64,000 nt of DNA from Winogradskyella aurantiaca (GCF_003362725.1 NZ_QKTV01000007.1:124001-188000), one strand, 5' to 3'; positions 25,506-35,697 are shown, numbered from the stretch's first letter. Notes: generated by a model from the letters alone, not told the origin. Numbers and translations: made by a program.

Positions 25506-28334
25506 ATGATTTCACATGATGAATCTATTGAGGTAAAGGGTGCTCGAGTGCACAATCTCAAAGACATTGATGTTTCCATTCCCAGAGATAAATTGGTTGT
25601 TATTACTGGTTTGTCAGGAAGTGGTAAATCCTCTTTAGCTTTCGATACCATATACGCCGAAGGACAACGGCGCTATATTGAAACTTTTTCGGCCTATGCC
25701 CGTCAATTTCTTGGAAATCTAGAACGACCTGATGTGGATAAGATTGATGGTCTTTCTCCAGTTATTGCTATTGAGCAGAAAACAACAAGCAGGTCTCCAC
25801 GATCCACTGTTGGTACCATTACCGAGATCTATGATTTTTTCAGACTACTTTACGCGAGAGCCAGTGATGCCTATAGCTATAATACAGGGGAGAAAATGGT
25901 TAGTTATTCAGATGACCAGATTAAGGATTTAATCCTTAGAGATTTTGAAGGTCAACGGATCAACATCCTGGCACCCGTTGTGCGTTCTAGAAAAGGTCAT
26001 TACCGCGAATTGTTTGAGCAAATTGCAAAGCAAGGGTTTGTTAAAGTTAGAACAGATGGGGTTACGGTTGATCTTGAAAAAGGGATGAAACTGGACCGGT
26101 ACAAAACACATGATATTGAAATAGTTATTGATCGCCTAGTTGTTGAAAATTCTGAGAATACAACAAAACGCTTACTAGAATCCATTAATACGGCCATGTA
26201 TCATGGAAACGATATCTTAATGGTATTAGACCAAGACACGCAAAAAGTTCGCTTTTTTAGTCGGAATCTGATGTGCCCGTCCTCAGGGATCTCCTACCCT
26301 AATCCAGAACCTAATAACTTCTCTTTTAATTCACCAAAGGGAGCCTGCCCTAAGTGTAATGGAATTGGCGAGGTATATGAAGTGAATGTTGATAAAATAA
26401 TTCCAGATACAAACCTCTCAATTGCAAATGGCGCCATAGCTCCTCATGGAGCTCAAAAGAAGAGCTGGATTTTTAAGCAGTTTGAAACAGTTGCACAGCG
26501 CTATGACTTTAGCCTTAATGATCCATGGAAAAAAATTCCAAAAGACGCTCAGCACGTCATCCTGTATGGAGGAAAGGATAAGTTTTCTGTCGAGAGTAAG
26601 TTATTAGGGGTTACGCGAGATTATCAAATAGATTTTGAAGGCGTGGCAAACTTCATTAAAAATCAACAAAAATCGGATTCTACATCCTTGGTCAGATGGG
26701 CAAGAGAATACATGGACAAGGTAGCTTGTAATGAGTGCGGCGGATCCAGATTAAAAAAAGAATCTTTACATTTTAAAGTCGCTGGTAAAACCATTGCAGA
26801 TGTCATCAATTTTGATATTTCAGAATTATATGATTGGGTCTTAGGCTTAGATAAAGAGCTTAGTGACAAACAATTGCAGATTTCATTAGAGGTATTAAAA
26901 GAAATAAAAAGTAGGATCCAATTTTTATTAGATGTTGGCCTCAATTACCTAACACTGAATCGAAGTTCTAAATCCCTATCTGGAGGTGAGGCACAGCGGA
27001 TACGATTGGCTACTCAAATTGGATCTCAATTAGTAGGGGTACTATACATTCTTGATGAACCTAGTATTGGATTACACCAAAGAGACAACGAAAAGCTAAT
27101 CAACTCCCTCATTTCCCTGAGAGATGTTGGCAATTCAATAATTGTTGTGGAACACGATAAAGATATGATTGAACGCTCAGATCATGTTATTGATATTGGC
27201 CCACTAGCAGGAAACCACGGTGGCGAAATAATAAGTGAAGGTCCGCCAAAAAAGTTGTTAGAGCACGATACGCTAACTGCGGATTATTTAAATGGAAAAA
27301 AAGAGATTGCGATTCCTAAGTCCAGAAGAAAAGGAAATGGTAAGTTCCTTGAATTAAAAGGTTGCACCGGAAACAACTTAAAAAATGTCTCGGTAAAATT
27401 TCCTCTTGGGAAAATGATAGGTGTAACTGGCGTTTCGGGGAGTGGTAAATCTACATTAATTAACGAAACCCTCTACCCCATTCTTAATGCACATTATTTC
27501 AATGGTGTTAAAAAACCAATGCCCTATAAAAGCATTAAAGGATTAGAACATATAGACAAGGTCATTGATATTAATCAATCTCCCATTGGACGGACACCAA
27601 GAAGTAATCCTGCTACGTATACAGGTGTATTTAGTGAGATTAGAAGCTTATTTTCTAAAATACCGGAAGCCATGATTAGAGGCTACAAACCCGGTAGGTT
27701 TAGCTTTAATGTCGCTGGAGGGCGATGTGAAACCTGTCAAGGTGGTGGGCTAAAAGTCATTGAAATGAACTTTTTACCAGACGTTTACGTAGAATGCGAA
27801 ACCTGTCAAGGAAAACGTTTTAACAGAGAAACTCTGGAAATACGCTATAAAGGAAAGTCCATAAGTGACGTCCTGAATATGACCATTGAAGAGGCCGTTG
27901 TATTTTTTGAACACATTCCTAAAATTTATCGAAAGTTGAAAACCATAGAAGATGTTGGTTTAGGCTACATTACCCTAGGCCAGCAAAGCACCACACTTTC
28001 TGGTGGTGAGGCGCAACGAATTAAGCTTGCCACAGAGCTAAGCAAGCGTGATACGGGAAATACTTTCTATATTTTAGACGAGCCAACTACAGGTCTCCAT
28101 TTTGAAGACATTAATGTTCTAATGAAAGTACTTAATAAATTAGCAGACAAAGGCAATACCGTATTAATTATCGAGCATAACCTTGATGTAATAAAAATGG
28201 TAGATTATATAATTGATATAGGATACGAAGGTGGCAAAGGTGGTGGCGAAATAGTTGCTAAGGGAACACCTGAGCAGCTCATCAAGGATAAAAAAAGTTA
28301 TACTGCCAAATTTCTAAATAAAGAACTGAACTAA
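25506..28334 (+). CDS. uvrA: Excinuclease ABC subunit UvrA
   Basis: 942 residues, a normal UvrA. It recognises DNA damage with UvrB in nucleotide excision repair. Both ATPase halves are intact: Walker A GLSGSGKSSL near 35 and GVSGSGKSTL near 640, signature motifs LSGGEAQRIRLATQ and LSGGEAQRIKLATE, and Walker B ILDEPSIGLH and ILDEPTTGLH. Zinc cysteines are present in CPKCNG/CNECGG and CETCQGGG/CETCQGKRF. A near-match TACCTTTA box lies ~40 bases upstream. The next gene follows after 4 bases. Confidence 0.98.
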   Translation: MISHDESIEVKGARVHNLKDIDVSIPRDKLVVITGLSGSGKSSLAFDTIYAEGQRRYIETFSAYARQFLGNLERPDVDKIDGLSPVIAIEQKTTSRSPRSTVGTITEIYDFFRLLYARASDAYSYNTGEKMVSYSDDQIKDLILRDFEGQRINILAPVVRSRKGHYRELFEQIAKQGFVKVRTDGVTVDLEKGMKLDRYKTHDIEIVIDRLVVENSENTTKRLLESINTAMYHGNDILMVLDQDTQKVRFFSRNLMCPSSGISYPNPEPNNFSFNSPKGACPKCNGIGEVYEVNVDKIIPDTNLSIANGAIAPHGAQKKSWIFKQFETVAQRYDFSLNDPWKKIPKDAQHVILYGGKDKFSVESKLLGVTRDYQIDFEGVANFIKNQQKSDSTSLVRWAREYMDKVACNECGGSRLKKESLHFKVAGKTIADVINFDISELYDWVLGLDKELSDKQLQISLEVLKEIKSRIQFLLDVGLNYLTLNRSSKSLSGGEAQRIRLATQIGSQLVGVLYILDEPSIGLHQRDNEKLINSLISLRDVGNSIIVVEHDKDMIERSDHVIDIGPLAGNHGGEIISEGPPKKLLEHDTLTADYLNGKKEIAIPKSRRKGNGKFLELKGCTGNNLKNVSVKFPLGKMIGVTGVSGSGKSTLINETLYPILNAHYFNGVKKPMPYKSIKGLEHIDKVIDINQSPIGRTPRSNPATYTGVFSEIRSLFSKIPEAMIRGYKPGRFSFNVAGGRCETCQGGGLKVIEMNFLPDVYVECETCQGKRFNRETLEIRYKGKSISDVLNMTIEEAVVFFEHIPKIYRKLKTIEDVGLGYITLGQQSTTLSGGEAQRIKLATELSKRDTGNTFYILDEPTTGLHFEDINVLMKVLNKLADKGNTVLIIEHNLDVIKMVDYIIDIGYEGGKGGGEIVAKGTPEQLIKDKKSYTAKFLNKELN

Positions 28335-28338
28335 AGTC

Positions 28339-29025
28339 ATGAGAAAGCAATCAAAATTAAAAAGCTGGAATGAGATAAAAACCAATGATTCCTGGGCCAT
28401 ATTTAAAATCATGGGAGAATTTGTAAATGGCTTTGAGTCCATGAGTAAAATTGGCCCTTGTGTTTCCATATTTGGTTCTGCCAGGACAAAGCCTGATCAT
28501 CCATATTACCAGTTAGCTGTAGATGTAGCAGAAAAAATTGTGGATCATGGCTACGGGGTCATTACTGGAGGTGGACCAGGAATCATGGAGGCCGGAAATA
28601 AGGGTGCTCATAATGCAGGAGGAACTTCGGTTGGGCTCAATATTGAATTGCCTTTTGAACAACACGATAATCCATATATTGACCCAGACAAGGTGCTTGA
28701 TTTTGATTACTTTTTTGTTCGTAAGGTAATGTTTGTCAAGTATAGTCAAGGGTTTGTGGTCATGCCAGGTGGTTTCGGGACTTTAGATGAACTGTTTGAG
28801 GCACTAACATTAATTCAGACCCACAAAATTGAAACCTTCCCAATTATATTAGTGGGAAGCAAATTCTGGGGTGGCATGATTGATTGGATTAAATCTACCT
28901 TGGTTGATGAAGGCAATATAAGTCCAAAGGACTTAGATCTCATTCATCTGGTTGATACTGCTGATGAAGTTATTAAGATATTGGACGGTTTCTATACCCA
29001 ATATGCCCTTAGCCCAAATTTCTAA
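28339..29025 (+). CDS. LOG-family (TIGR00730) nucleotide phosphoribohydrolase-like protein
   Basis: 228 residues. The GGGPGIMEAGNKGA and PGGFGTLDELFEAL motifs are the two signatures of the LOG/lysine-decarboxylase-like family; the known activity is hydrolysis of nucleoside 5'-monophosphates at the N-glycosidic bond. It belongs to the longer branch (extra N-terminal helix, residues 1-45). It starts 4 bases after uvrA, so they are one transcription unit. Its true substrate here is unproven. Confidence 0.9.
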   Translation: MRKQSKLKSWNEIKTNDSWAIFKIMGEFVNGFESMSKIGPCVSIFGSARTKPDHPYYQLAVDVAEKIVDHGYGVITGGGPGIMEAGNKGAHNAGGTSVGLNIELPFEQHDNPYIDPDKVLDFDYFFVRKVMFVKYSQGFVVMPGGFGTLDELFEALTLIQTHKIETFPIILVGSKFWGGMIDWIKSTLVDEGNISPKDLDLIHLVDTADEVIKILDGFYTQYALSPNF

Positions 29026-29029
29026 AATC

Positions 29030-30307
29030 ATGCGATTACCTTTGCTTAAGAACTTTGCTATACTTATTTGGATTTGTTTTTTTCCTTTATTGCTCTCAGG
29101 ACAAACGGAGTTTAAAGTAATGTTTTACAACTTACTTAATTATCCTGAGGAGGATGCAGTTGAAAACAGGGAACAAGATCTGCAATTAATCCTAAGCGAT
29201 TACCTCCCCGATTTATTTTTAGCATGTGAGCTTAACAATGAATCCGGAGCTAATACCGTACTTGATTTATTACAAAATTCGGTCTCAGACAAGTTTGCCA
29301 TGGCCAACTATGTCAATAATACATCAGATGATCTTTCGGGCAATGAAAATGAACTCCAAAATCAATTGTATTATAACTCCACGAAATTTGTTTTAATAGA
29401 TCAGGATGAAATTCCCACTAACATACGCGATTTCAATGTTTACAGACTACAATTGAATACCATAGACAGAGACACCAACCCTGTAGAATTTTTAGTGGTG
29501 GTGTGCCATCTTAAGGCCTCTAGCGGTAGTACAAATGCTCAGATTAGGTTTGAAATGGTTCAAGAATTAGACAACTATTTAAATACAATTCCTTCAGATA
29601 CGATGGTGCTTTTAGGAGGAGATTTAAATTTGTATACAGCTTCGGAATCGGCGTTTCAGGAGTTGCTTGATGGCTCAAATAATATTGTATTTGCAGACCC
29701 ACCGAACCGCATTGGGAGTTGGAACAATAACACCAATTTTATTGATGTATTTACGCAATCTACCAGAACACAAACCGGACTTGGAGGCGCAACAGGCGGT
29801 TTTGATGACCGTTTTGATTTTATATTGCTTTCTGAAAATATGATGAATTCTGCAGAGGTGACCTATAAAGCTGATTCCTACCAGGTATATGGCAATAATG
29901 GTGTTGTATCCTGTTATAACAGGCGTATCAATTCTTCTGATTGCGCTGGGGATTTGTACTCATCTGAAATTAGAAATGCACTTCATAATTTTAGTGATCA
30001 CCTTCCGGTTACATTAACATTAAATTCCGATGCTGAGTTATTGTCTAGCAGCGACATAGCAATGCAAGAGGAACTAAAATTAGAAAAGACCATAGTTAAC
30101 GAAGAACTGGTAATCTTCAATCAGTTGCCAGAACTTCTTTCCGAGACATTTACAATTTCAAATACCTTAGGACAAAACGTTATTTTAGAGTTAAAACTCA
30201 AATTAGGCGCAACCATCGTCCCTACAGAGAATCTTACTAATGGAATATATTTTCTAACATTGGATTCTAATCCATCGGTTTCCAGAAAATTCGTTGTGGT
30301 ACATTGA
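29030..30307 (+). CDS. Secreted endonuclease/exonuclease/phosphatase-fold protein with T9SS type A sorting domain
   Basis: 425 residues from the ATG at 29030. The frame extends upstream into the previous gene, but only 29030 gives a signal peptide (MRLPLLKNFAILIWICFFPLLLSGQ). The EEP fold shows FKVMFYNLLNY, VVCHLKASSG, LLGGDLNLY and the terminal FSDHLPVTLTL with the catalytic His. The last ~70 residues (SETFTISNTLGQNV...GIYFLTLDSN...RKFVVVH) are a type A sorting domain. It is likely exported by T9SS, as a nuclease or phosphodiesterase. The next gene overlaps its stop. Confidence 0.88.
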   Translation: MRLPLLKNFAILIWICFFPLLLSGQTEFKVMFYNLLNYPEEDAVENREQDLQLILSDYLPDLFLACELNNESGANTVLDLLQNSVSDKFAMANYVNNTSDDLSGNENELQNQLYYNSTKFVLIDQDEIPTNIRDFNVYRLQLNTIDRDTNPVEFLVVVCHLKASSGSTNAQIRFEMVQELDNYLNTIPSDTMVLLGGDLNLYTASESAFQELLDGSNNIVFADPPNRIGSWNNNTNFIDVFTQSTRTQTGLGGATGGFDDRFDFILLSENMMNSAEVTYKADSYQVYGNNGVVSCYNRRINSSDCAGDLYSSEIRNALHNFSDHLPVTLTLNSDAELLSSSDIAMQEELKLEKTIVNEELVIFNQLPELLSETFTISNTLGQNVILELKLKLGATIVPTENLTNGIYFLTLDSNPSVSRKFVVVH

Positions 30308-33135
30308 AAAGATTTCTGCTTATCCTTTTATTGATAGTTTCTTTTGGTTCAGTTTGGACTCAAAACCTGATTGATATAAAAGCAGAACTCATTCCAGATT
30401 CTTTAACTATAAGAATCAAACAGCGTATAAAATATCAAAATACCACCTCAGACACACTTAAAACTATTTATTTAAGTGACTGGAACAATAGCTACAGTAC
30501 TAAAACCACCCCTCTAGCCAAAAGGTTTGAAGAAGAGTTTAGCACACGTTTTCATCTGGCAAAAAATAGAGAACGTGGATTTACGGTCATCACCTCACTT
30601 AAAAATCAGAAACAAGATGATCTTGACTTCCATTATTTAAAAGATCATCCCGATGTTTTGAAAGTTGAGCTCAAAACTCACTTATTACCTGGACAATCAT
30701 ATGATATTAGCTTGCAATATATTCTTCGAATCCCTAGTTCACGATTTACGGGTTATGGTGTTAATCTTAACAAAGACTTTAACCTCAAGGATTGGTACAT
30801 TACCCCTGTAGTTTATAATGGAAAGTGGAATTATTATAGCAACAAAAATCTAGCTGATTTGTATGTTCCAATGCATGACATCAAACTAGAACTCACCCAT
30901 CCAAGCAGTTACCAAATCATTACTGAGCTAGACCTTATAGATAATGAATCTAAAGGCGGCTCCCGAACAAGCATATTTGAAGGTAAAAACAGAGTAGATA
31001 ACTTCATGGCCATTACTAAAGTGCCAAGGTACCGTTTTGTTGGTACTGACGACTTTATAATTATATCAGACATTTATGAACAGAATTTATCACCTCAAAA
31101 CAAGGTTCTACTTACCGATAATATCACCCGATTTCTAACTAAAAACCTTGGTGATTATCCCCATAAAAAATTAGTGGTGACCGAGTTGGATTACGAACGT
31201 AACCCCTTGTATGGGTTGAACCAACTACCTAACTTTCTACAACCTTTCCCAAATCAATTACAGTATGAGTTAAAACTACTAAAAACGGCATTAGAGAAGT
31301 ACTTGGACAACGTTCTACTTCTAAACCCTAGAAAGGACTATTGGTTAAGTGAAGGTATTCAGATTTATTTTATGATCAAATACGTAGAAGAATACCACCC
31401 AGATTCAAAATTCCTAGGCAATTTATCCAATGCTTTTATAATAAGGTCTTCTCATGCCGCCGATCTTGGTTTCAATTTCCAATACTTCCTGTATTTCATG
31501 GAAATTGCACGAAGGAATAATGATCAACCCTTAACTACATCAAAAGATTCACTCATTAAGTTCAATTCCAATATTGCTGGGAAATATAAAGCTGGTTTGG
31601 GATTGAAGTATTTAGAAGGGTATATGGAAACCATAGATTTTGATATCCTTCTCAAAACTTTTATTCAAGAGTATCAACTGAAAGCGTTAAATTCTGAGGA
31701 CTTTGAGACTTACGTCAAAAAGCAAACTCCCAAAAACATTGATTGGTTTTTTGATGAATATGTGGACTCAAGGGTAAAATTTGACTTCAGGATAAAGGAC
31801 CTTGAGGTTTCCGAAGATTCGATTAAAATTACCATAAAAAACAAGCGGAACAATACAGTGCCTGTTCAACTTTACACGTTGCGTAATGACTCAGTAATAA
31901 GTAAAACATGGGTTGATGGTTTTAAGGGATTAAAAACCCTCACGATACCTAATGACAGTATAGAGCGAGTGGCTCTAGATCATGAACGAATTATCCCAGA
32001 ATTTAATCAACGCGATAATTACAGATCTACAAAAGGATTCTTCTTCAACAGAAAACCTGTACAACTGCGTTTGTTTAAGGATATTGAAGATCCATATTAC
32101 AACCAAATGTTTATTATGCCCTTGGTTGAGTTTAACAACATTTATGACGGTTTAACCTTAGGTGCCAGATTCTACAATAAAAGTATCTTAAAAAAACGGC
32201 TTAATTACAGTATTGCCCCGCAGTATGCCTTCAATTCAAAAACTATAACTGGCGGAGGTTCTGTGTTTTACACCCACAATATTGAGGATAGTAATTTATT
32301 TGATATCACCTATGGAATTGGCGGAGGTTATAGGTCTTTCGCACAAGATGCATTTGTTACGTCAATCCAACCTAGAATTCGTTTTATTTTTAGGGATAAC
32401 GATGATTTCAGATCAGACAAAAGAGATATACTTCAATTGCGTCTCGTCAGTATCAAAAGAGACTTGGGGCCTGATGCCGTTATAAAATTGACAGATCCTG
32501 ATTATGATGTTTTAAACCTTCGCTATGTAAAGTCCAATCCGGGGATAATAAATTATTCCAGATTTTTTACAGATTTTCAAGTTGCAAAGGAATTTAGCAA
32601 ACTTTCATTCAATTATGAGTACCGCCATCTTTCAAAGAACAATCGTAATTACGGTATTAGATTTTTCGCTGGTGTCTTCTTAAATAATGACACCGATCCC
32701 AACTCCGACTATTTTAGTTTTGCCTTAGATAGACCCACCGATTACTTATTCGATTTGAACTATTTAGGAAGATCAGAAGCGTCAGGATTTTTTAGTCAGC
32801 AGATTATCATAGCAGAAGGTGGTTTCAAATCTCAGTTAGAACCAGCCTTTGCCAATGAGTGGATTACAACTGTCAATGGTACCACCTCCATTTGGAGGTA
32901 CATTCAAGCTTATGGTGACCTGGGACTTGTTAAGAATCGAGGTGTTAGGCCTAAAGTTGTTTATGGTACAGGTATAAGAGTCGTTTTAGTCGAAGACTTT
33001 TTTGAGGTATTTTTTCCTGTGTATTCTAACTTGGGTTGGGAAATTGCACAGCCTAATTATGGCCAAATGATACGTTTTATGTTTACCCTGGAACCCAAAG
33101 TTTTACTACGCTTGTTCACTCGAAAGTGGTATTAA
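30304..33135 (+). CDS. Degenerate M1-type peptidase fused to an outer-membrane beta-barrel
   Basis: 943 residues, starting at a TTG that overlaps the previous TGA stop (TTGA). Signal peptide at 1-19. Residues ~25-500 follow the M1 aminopeptidase layout: an N-terminal beta domain (ITPVVYNGKWNYYSNKN; ELTHPSSYQIITELDL), then YWLSEGIQIYFMIKYVEEY at ~346, which corresponds to the W-L-x-E-G helix. The zinc motif HExxH is absent anywhere in the protein, so peptidase activity is doubtful. Residues ~600-943 are outer-membrane strands, ending in the barrel-like MFTLEPKVLLRLFTRKWY. Probably an outer-membrane pseudoenzyme. Confidence 0.85.
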   Translation: MKRFLLILLLIVSFGSVWTQNLIDIKAELIPDSLTIRIKQRIKYQNTTSDTLKTIYLSDWNNSYSTKTTPLAKRFEEEFSTRFHLAKNRERGFTVITSLKNQKQDDLDFHYLKDHPDVLKVELKTHLLPGQSYDISLQYILRIPSSRFTGYGVNLNKDFNLKDWYITPVVYNGKWNYYSNKNLADLYVPMHDIKLELTHPSSYQIITELDLIDNESKGGSRTSIFEGKNRVDNFMAITKVPRYRFVGTDDFIIISDIYEQNLSPQNKVLLTDNITRFLTKNLGDYPHKKLVVTELDYERNPLYGLNQLPNFLQPFPNQLQYELKLLKTALEKYLDNVLLLNPRKDYWLSEGIQIYFMIKYVEEYHPDSKFLGNLSNAFIIRSSHAADLGFNFQYFLYFMEIARRNNDQPLTTSKDSLIKFNSNIAGKYKAGLGLKYLEGYMETIDFDILLKTFIQEYQLKALNSEDFETYVKKQTPKNIDWFFDEYVDSRVKFDFRIKDLEVSEDSIKITIKNKRNNTVPVQLYTLRNDSVISKTWVDGFKGLKTLTIPNDSIERVALDHERIIPEFNQRDNYRSTKGFFFNRKPVQLRLFKDIEDPYYNQMFIMPLVEFNNIYDGLTLGARFYNKSILKKRLNYSIAPQYAFNSKTITGGGSVFYTHNIEDSNLFDITYGIGGGYRSFAQDAFVTSIQPRIRFIFRDNDDFRSDKRDILQLRLVSIKRDLGPDAVIKLTDPDYDVLNLRYVKSNPGIINYSRFFTDFQVAKEFSKLSFNYEYRHLSKNNRNYGIRFFAGVFLNNDTDPNSDYFSFALDRPTDYLFDLNYLGRSEASGFFSQQIIIAEGGFKSQLEPAFANEWITTVNGTTSIWRYIQAYGDLGLVKNRGVRPKVVYGTGIRVVLVEDFFEVFFPVYSNLGWEIAQPNYGQMIRFMFTLEPKVLLRLFTRKWY

Positions 33136-33162
33136 CATATTCGTACTGAAATGTTAATTTTT
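33131..33162 (+). terminator. Probable terminator after the M1-like gene
   Basis: An 8-bp perfect stem (ATTAACAT / ATGTTAAT, 12-base loop) starts within the stop codon and is followed by a T-run (ATTTTTAAC). AT-rich stem, so of moderate strength. Confidence 0.55.
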
Positions 33163-33237
33163 AACTTTAAATTATATTTTATTTAATTATTCGCCTTCTT
33201 TTTTAAGATATATTCAATTTTATAACATACTCCACTC

Positions 33238-33268
33238 TTGTAAATCCCCTTCATGTTCCGTAATTTTG
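33238..33268 (+). promoter_or_regulatory. Promoter with -33 TTG and -7 TAATTTTG for the E1 dehydrogenase gene
   Basis: TTG at 33238-33240 and TAATTTTG at 33261-33268 are 20 bases apart, within the known 19-21 base spacing of Bacteroidota promoters. The start of transcription would be near 33275. The box lies inside the longer possible reading frame (33253 start), so translation should begin at 33286. Confidence 0.65.
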
Positions 33269-33285
33269 CAACACAAGAGCGGCAC

Positions 33286-35697
33286 ATGAAAACGAATTCC
33301 AATACCAAATCAGAAATTACATTCCAAGACTTTAAAAAAGAAGTACTCCAGGACTACAAAGTAGCGGTAACCAGTCGCGAGTGTAGTTTGCTTGGAAGAC
33401 GCGAGGTCTTAACTGGGAAGGCTAAGTTTGGAATTTTTGGAGATGGAAAAGAAGTACCGCAAATTGCCTGGGCCAAAGCCTTTAAAAATGGTGATTTTAG
33501 ATCCGGGTACTACAGAGATCAAACTTTTATGATGGCTATTGGTGAATTAACAATCGAGCAATTCTTTGCCGGCTTGTATGCCAACACCGAACTATCAGAA
33601 GAACCAATGTCTGCCGGAAGGCAAATGGGTGGTCATTTTGCCACACATAGTTTAGATGAAAATGGGGATTGGAAAGATTTAACCGCTCAAAAAAATTCCA
33701 GTGCCGACATATCTCCAACAGCTGGACAAATGCCAAGACTCCTTGGTTTGGCCCAAGCTTCAAAGATTTACAGAAATGTAACTAGCACAAATTCTAAAAA
33801 ATTCTCTAAAGAAGGTAATGAGGTGGCCTGGGGTACTATTGGAAATGCTAGTACTAGTGAAGGATTATTTTTTGAGACTATTAATGCAGCAGGAGTACTT
33901 CAAGTTCCAATGGTTATTAGCATTTGGGATGATGAATATGGAATTTCTGTGCACGCCAGACACCAAACCACAAAAGAAAATATATCTGAAATTCTAAAAG
34001 GATTTCAAAGAGACAAAGATACTAATGGGTATGAGATCTTTAGAGTAAACGGATGGAATTATCCAGAGCTCATCGATGTGTATCAAAGAGCTGGGAAAAT
34101 TGCCAGAAAAGAACACGTGCCCGTCATGATACATGTTCAGGAGCTCACGCAACCTCAGGGTCATTCTACCTCTGGTTCTCATGAACGTTACAAGGATAAG
34201 AATCGTTTAGCCTGGGAAATAGAATATGATTGTAATGCTCAAATGAGACAATGGATTATTGACAATAATATTGCTGCGGAAGACGAATTAAAAATTCTTG
34301 AAAAGGACATTAAGAAAGCGGTTAGAGATGGTAAAAAGGCAGCTTGGTCAACTTTTATCAATCCTATTCTTTCTGAACGTACTGAAGCCGTTGCAATACT
34401 GGAAGCTTTAGTAGCAAGTAGTCCTAATGGTATATTTATTGGAAAGCTCATTACCGACTTAAAGGCATTGGAAGAACCTCTGAGACGCGACATCATATCA
34501 ATGTGTAGAAAAGCTTTACGTTATGTTCTGGGGGAGACAACACAAGAAAAAGCTAATCTTCAGAATTGGATAAATAACTATTTCTCTAAGATTCAACCCA
34601 AATACAGCTCTCATTTATTTAGTGAAGGCCCTCAATCTGCTTTAAATCAGGACGAGGTTAAGCCAACCTATAATGAAGACTCACCCATGGTAGATGGCCG
34701 TGTCGTGCTAAGAGATAACTTTGAAACTATCTTTAACAATCACCCAAATGCTTTGGTATTCGGTGAGGATTCTGGTCATATAGGTGATGTTAATCAGGGT
34801 CTAGAAGGTCTACAAGAAAAATTTGGAGAGCTGCGCATATCGGATGCTGGTATTCGTGAAGCTACCATTCTGGGGCAAGGTATTGGAATGGCCATGCGCG
34901 GTTTACGCCCAATTGCTGAAATTCAGTACCTGGATTACTTGCTGTATGCGCTTCAAATCATGAGTGATGATTTAGCCACAGTGCAATATAGAACACGTGG
35001 TCGCCAGAAATCTCCGGTAATAGTCAGAACAAGAGGACATCGCCTAGAAGGCATTTGGCACTCTGGATCTCAAATGGGAGGAATATTAAATCTAATACGA
35101 GGTATCCATGTACTAGTACCTAGAGACATGACAAAAGCTGCTGGTTTTTATAACACGCTTTTAGAAAGTGATGAACCGGCACTTATCGTTGAATGTTTAA
35201 ATGGTTACAGGCTAAAAGAACAACTACCTTCTAATCTAGGAGAGTTTAAAACCCCAATAGGAGTTGTTGAAACAATTAGGGAAGGTGAAGATATTACACT
35301 TGTATCTTATGGTTCTACTCTACGCCTAGTTATGGAAGCTGCCAAAGAATTGCAAGCTGTTGGCATTGATGCTGAAGTTATTGACGCGCAATCCTTACTA
35401 CCATTTGATTTAAACCATGATATTGCTTCAAGCATTTCCAAAACCAATAGGTTAATGGTAATTGATGAGGATGTCAAAGGTGGTGCCTCAGCATATATTT
35501 TGGATCAAATATTAAATGTACAGAACGCTTATCAGTATCTTGATAGTCAACCTAGGACATTGACTGCTAAGGCCCATAGACCAGCTTATGGTACAGATGG
35601 TGATTATTTTTCTAAGCCTTCTTTAGAGGATATTTTTGAGGAAGTTTATAACCTCATATCAGAAAGCAATCCCGAGGATTTTCCAATTCTCAGATAA
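33286..35697 (+). CDS. Fused alpha/beta E1 2-oxoacid dehydrogenase (transketolase-like)
   Basis: 803 residues from the ATG at 33286. The N-terminal half is the E1-alpha fold; the C-terminal half is E1-beta (FGEDSGHIGDVNQGL, then RLMVIDEDVKGGASAYIL). The enzyme decarboxylates 2-oxoacids with thiamine diphosphate, probably branched-chain acids. The metal-binding motif departs from the usual GDG...NN: here it is GNAST (Asn187) and WDDEYG (Asp216, Tyr218). Such fused E1 proteins are common in Bacteroidota, and I believe relatives share this variant. No E2 or E3 gene is next to it. Confidence 0.9.
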   Translation: MKTNSNTKSEITFQDFKKEVLQDYKVAVTSRECSLLGRREVLTGKAKFGIFGDGKEVPQIAWAKAFKNGDFRSGYYRDQTFMMAIGELTIEQFFAGLYANTELSEEPMSAGRQMGGHFATHSLDENGDWKDLTAQKNSSADISPTAGQMPRLLGLAQASKIYRNVTSTNSKKFSKEGNEVAWGTIGNASTSEGLFFETINAAGVLQVPMVISIWDDEYGISVHARHQTTKENISEILKGFQRDKDTNGYEIFRVNGWNYPELIDVYQRAGKIARKEHVPVMIHVQELTQPQGHSTSGSHERYKDKNRLAWEIEYDCNAQMRQWIIDNNIAAEDELKILEKDIKKAVRDGKKAAWSTFINPILSERTEAVAILEALVASSPNGIFIGKLITDLKALEEPLRRDIISMCRKALRYVLGETTQEKANLQNWINNYFSKIQPKYSSHLFSEGPQSALNQDEVKPTYNEDSPMVDGRVVLRDNFETIFNNHPNALVFGEDSGHIGDVNQGLEGLQEKFGELRISDAGIREATILGQGIGMAMRGLRPIAEIQYLDYLLYALQIMSDDLATVQYRTRGRQKSPVIVRTRGHRLEGIWHSGSQMGGILNLIRGIHVLVPRDMTKAAGFYNTLLESDEPALIVECLNGYRLKEQLPSNLGEFKTPIGVVETIREGEDITLVSYGSTLRLVMEAAKELQAVGIDAEVIDAQSLLPFDLNHDIASSISKTNRLMVIDEDVKGGASAYILDQILNVQNAYQYLDSQPRTLTAKAHRPAYGTDGDYFSKPSLEDIFEEVYNLISESNPEDFPILR

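Noticed and set aside
33253-33285. Longer start for the E1 dehydrogenase
   Set aside because: The -7 promoter box lies inside this stretch, so it would be upstream of the transcript start.
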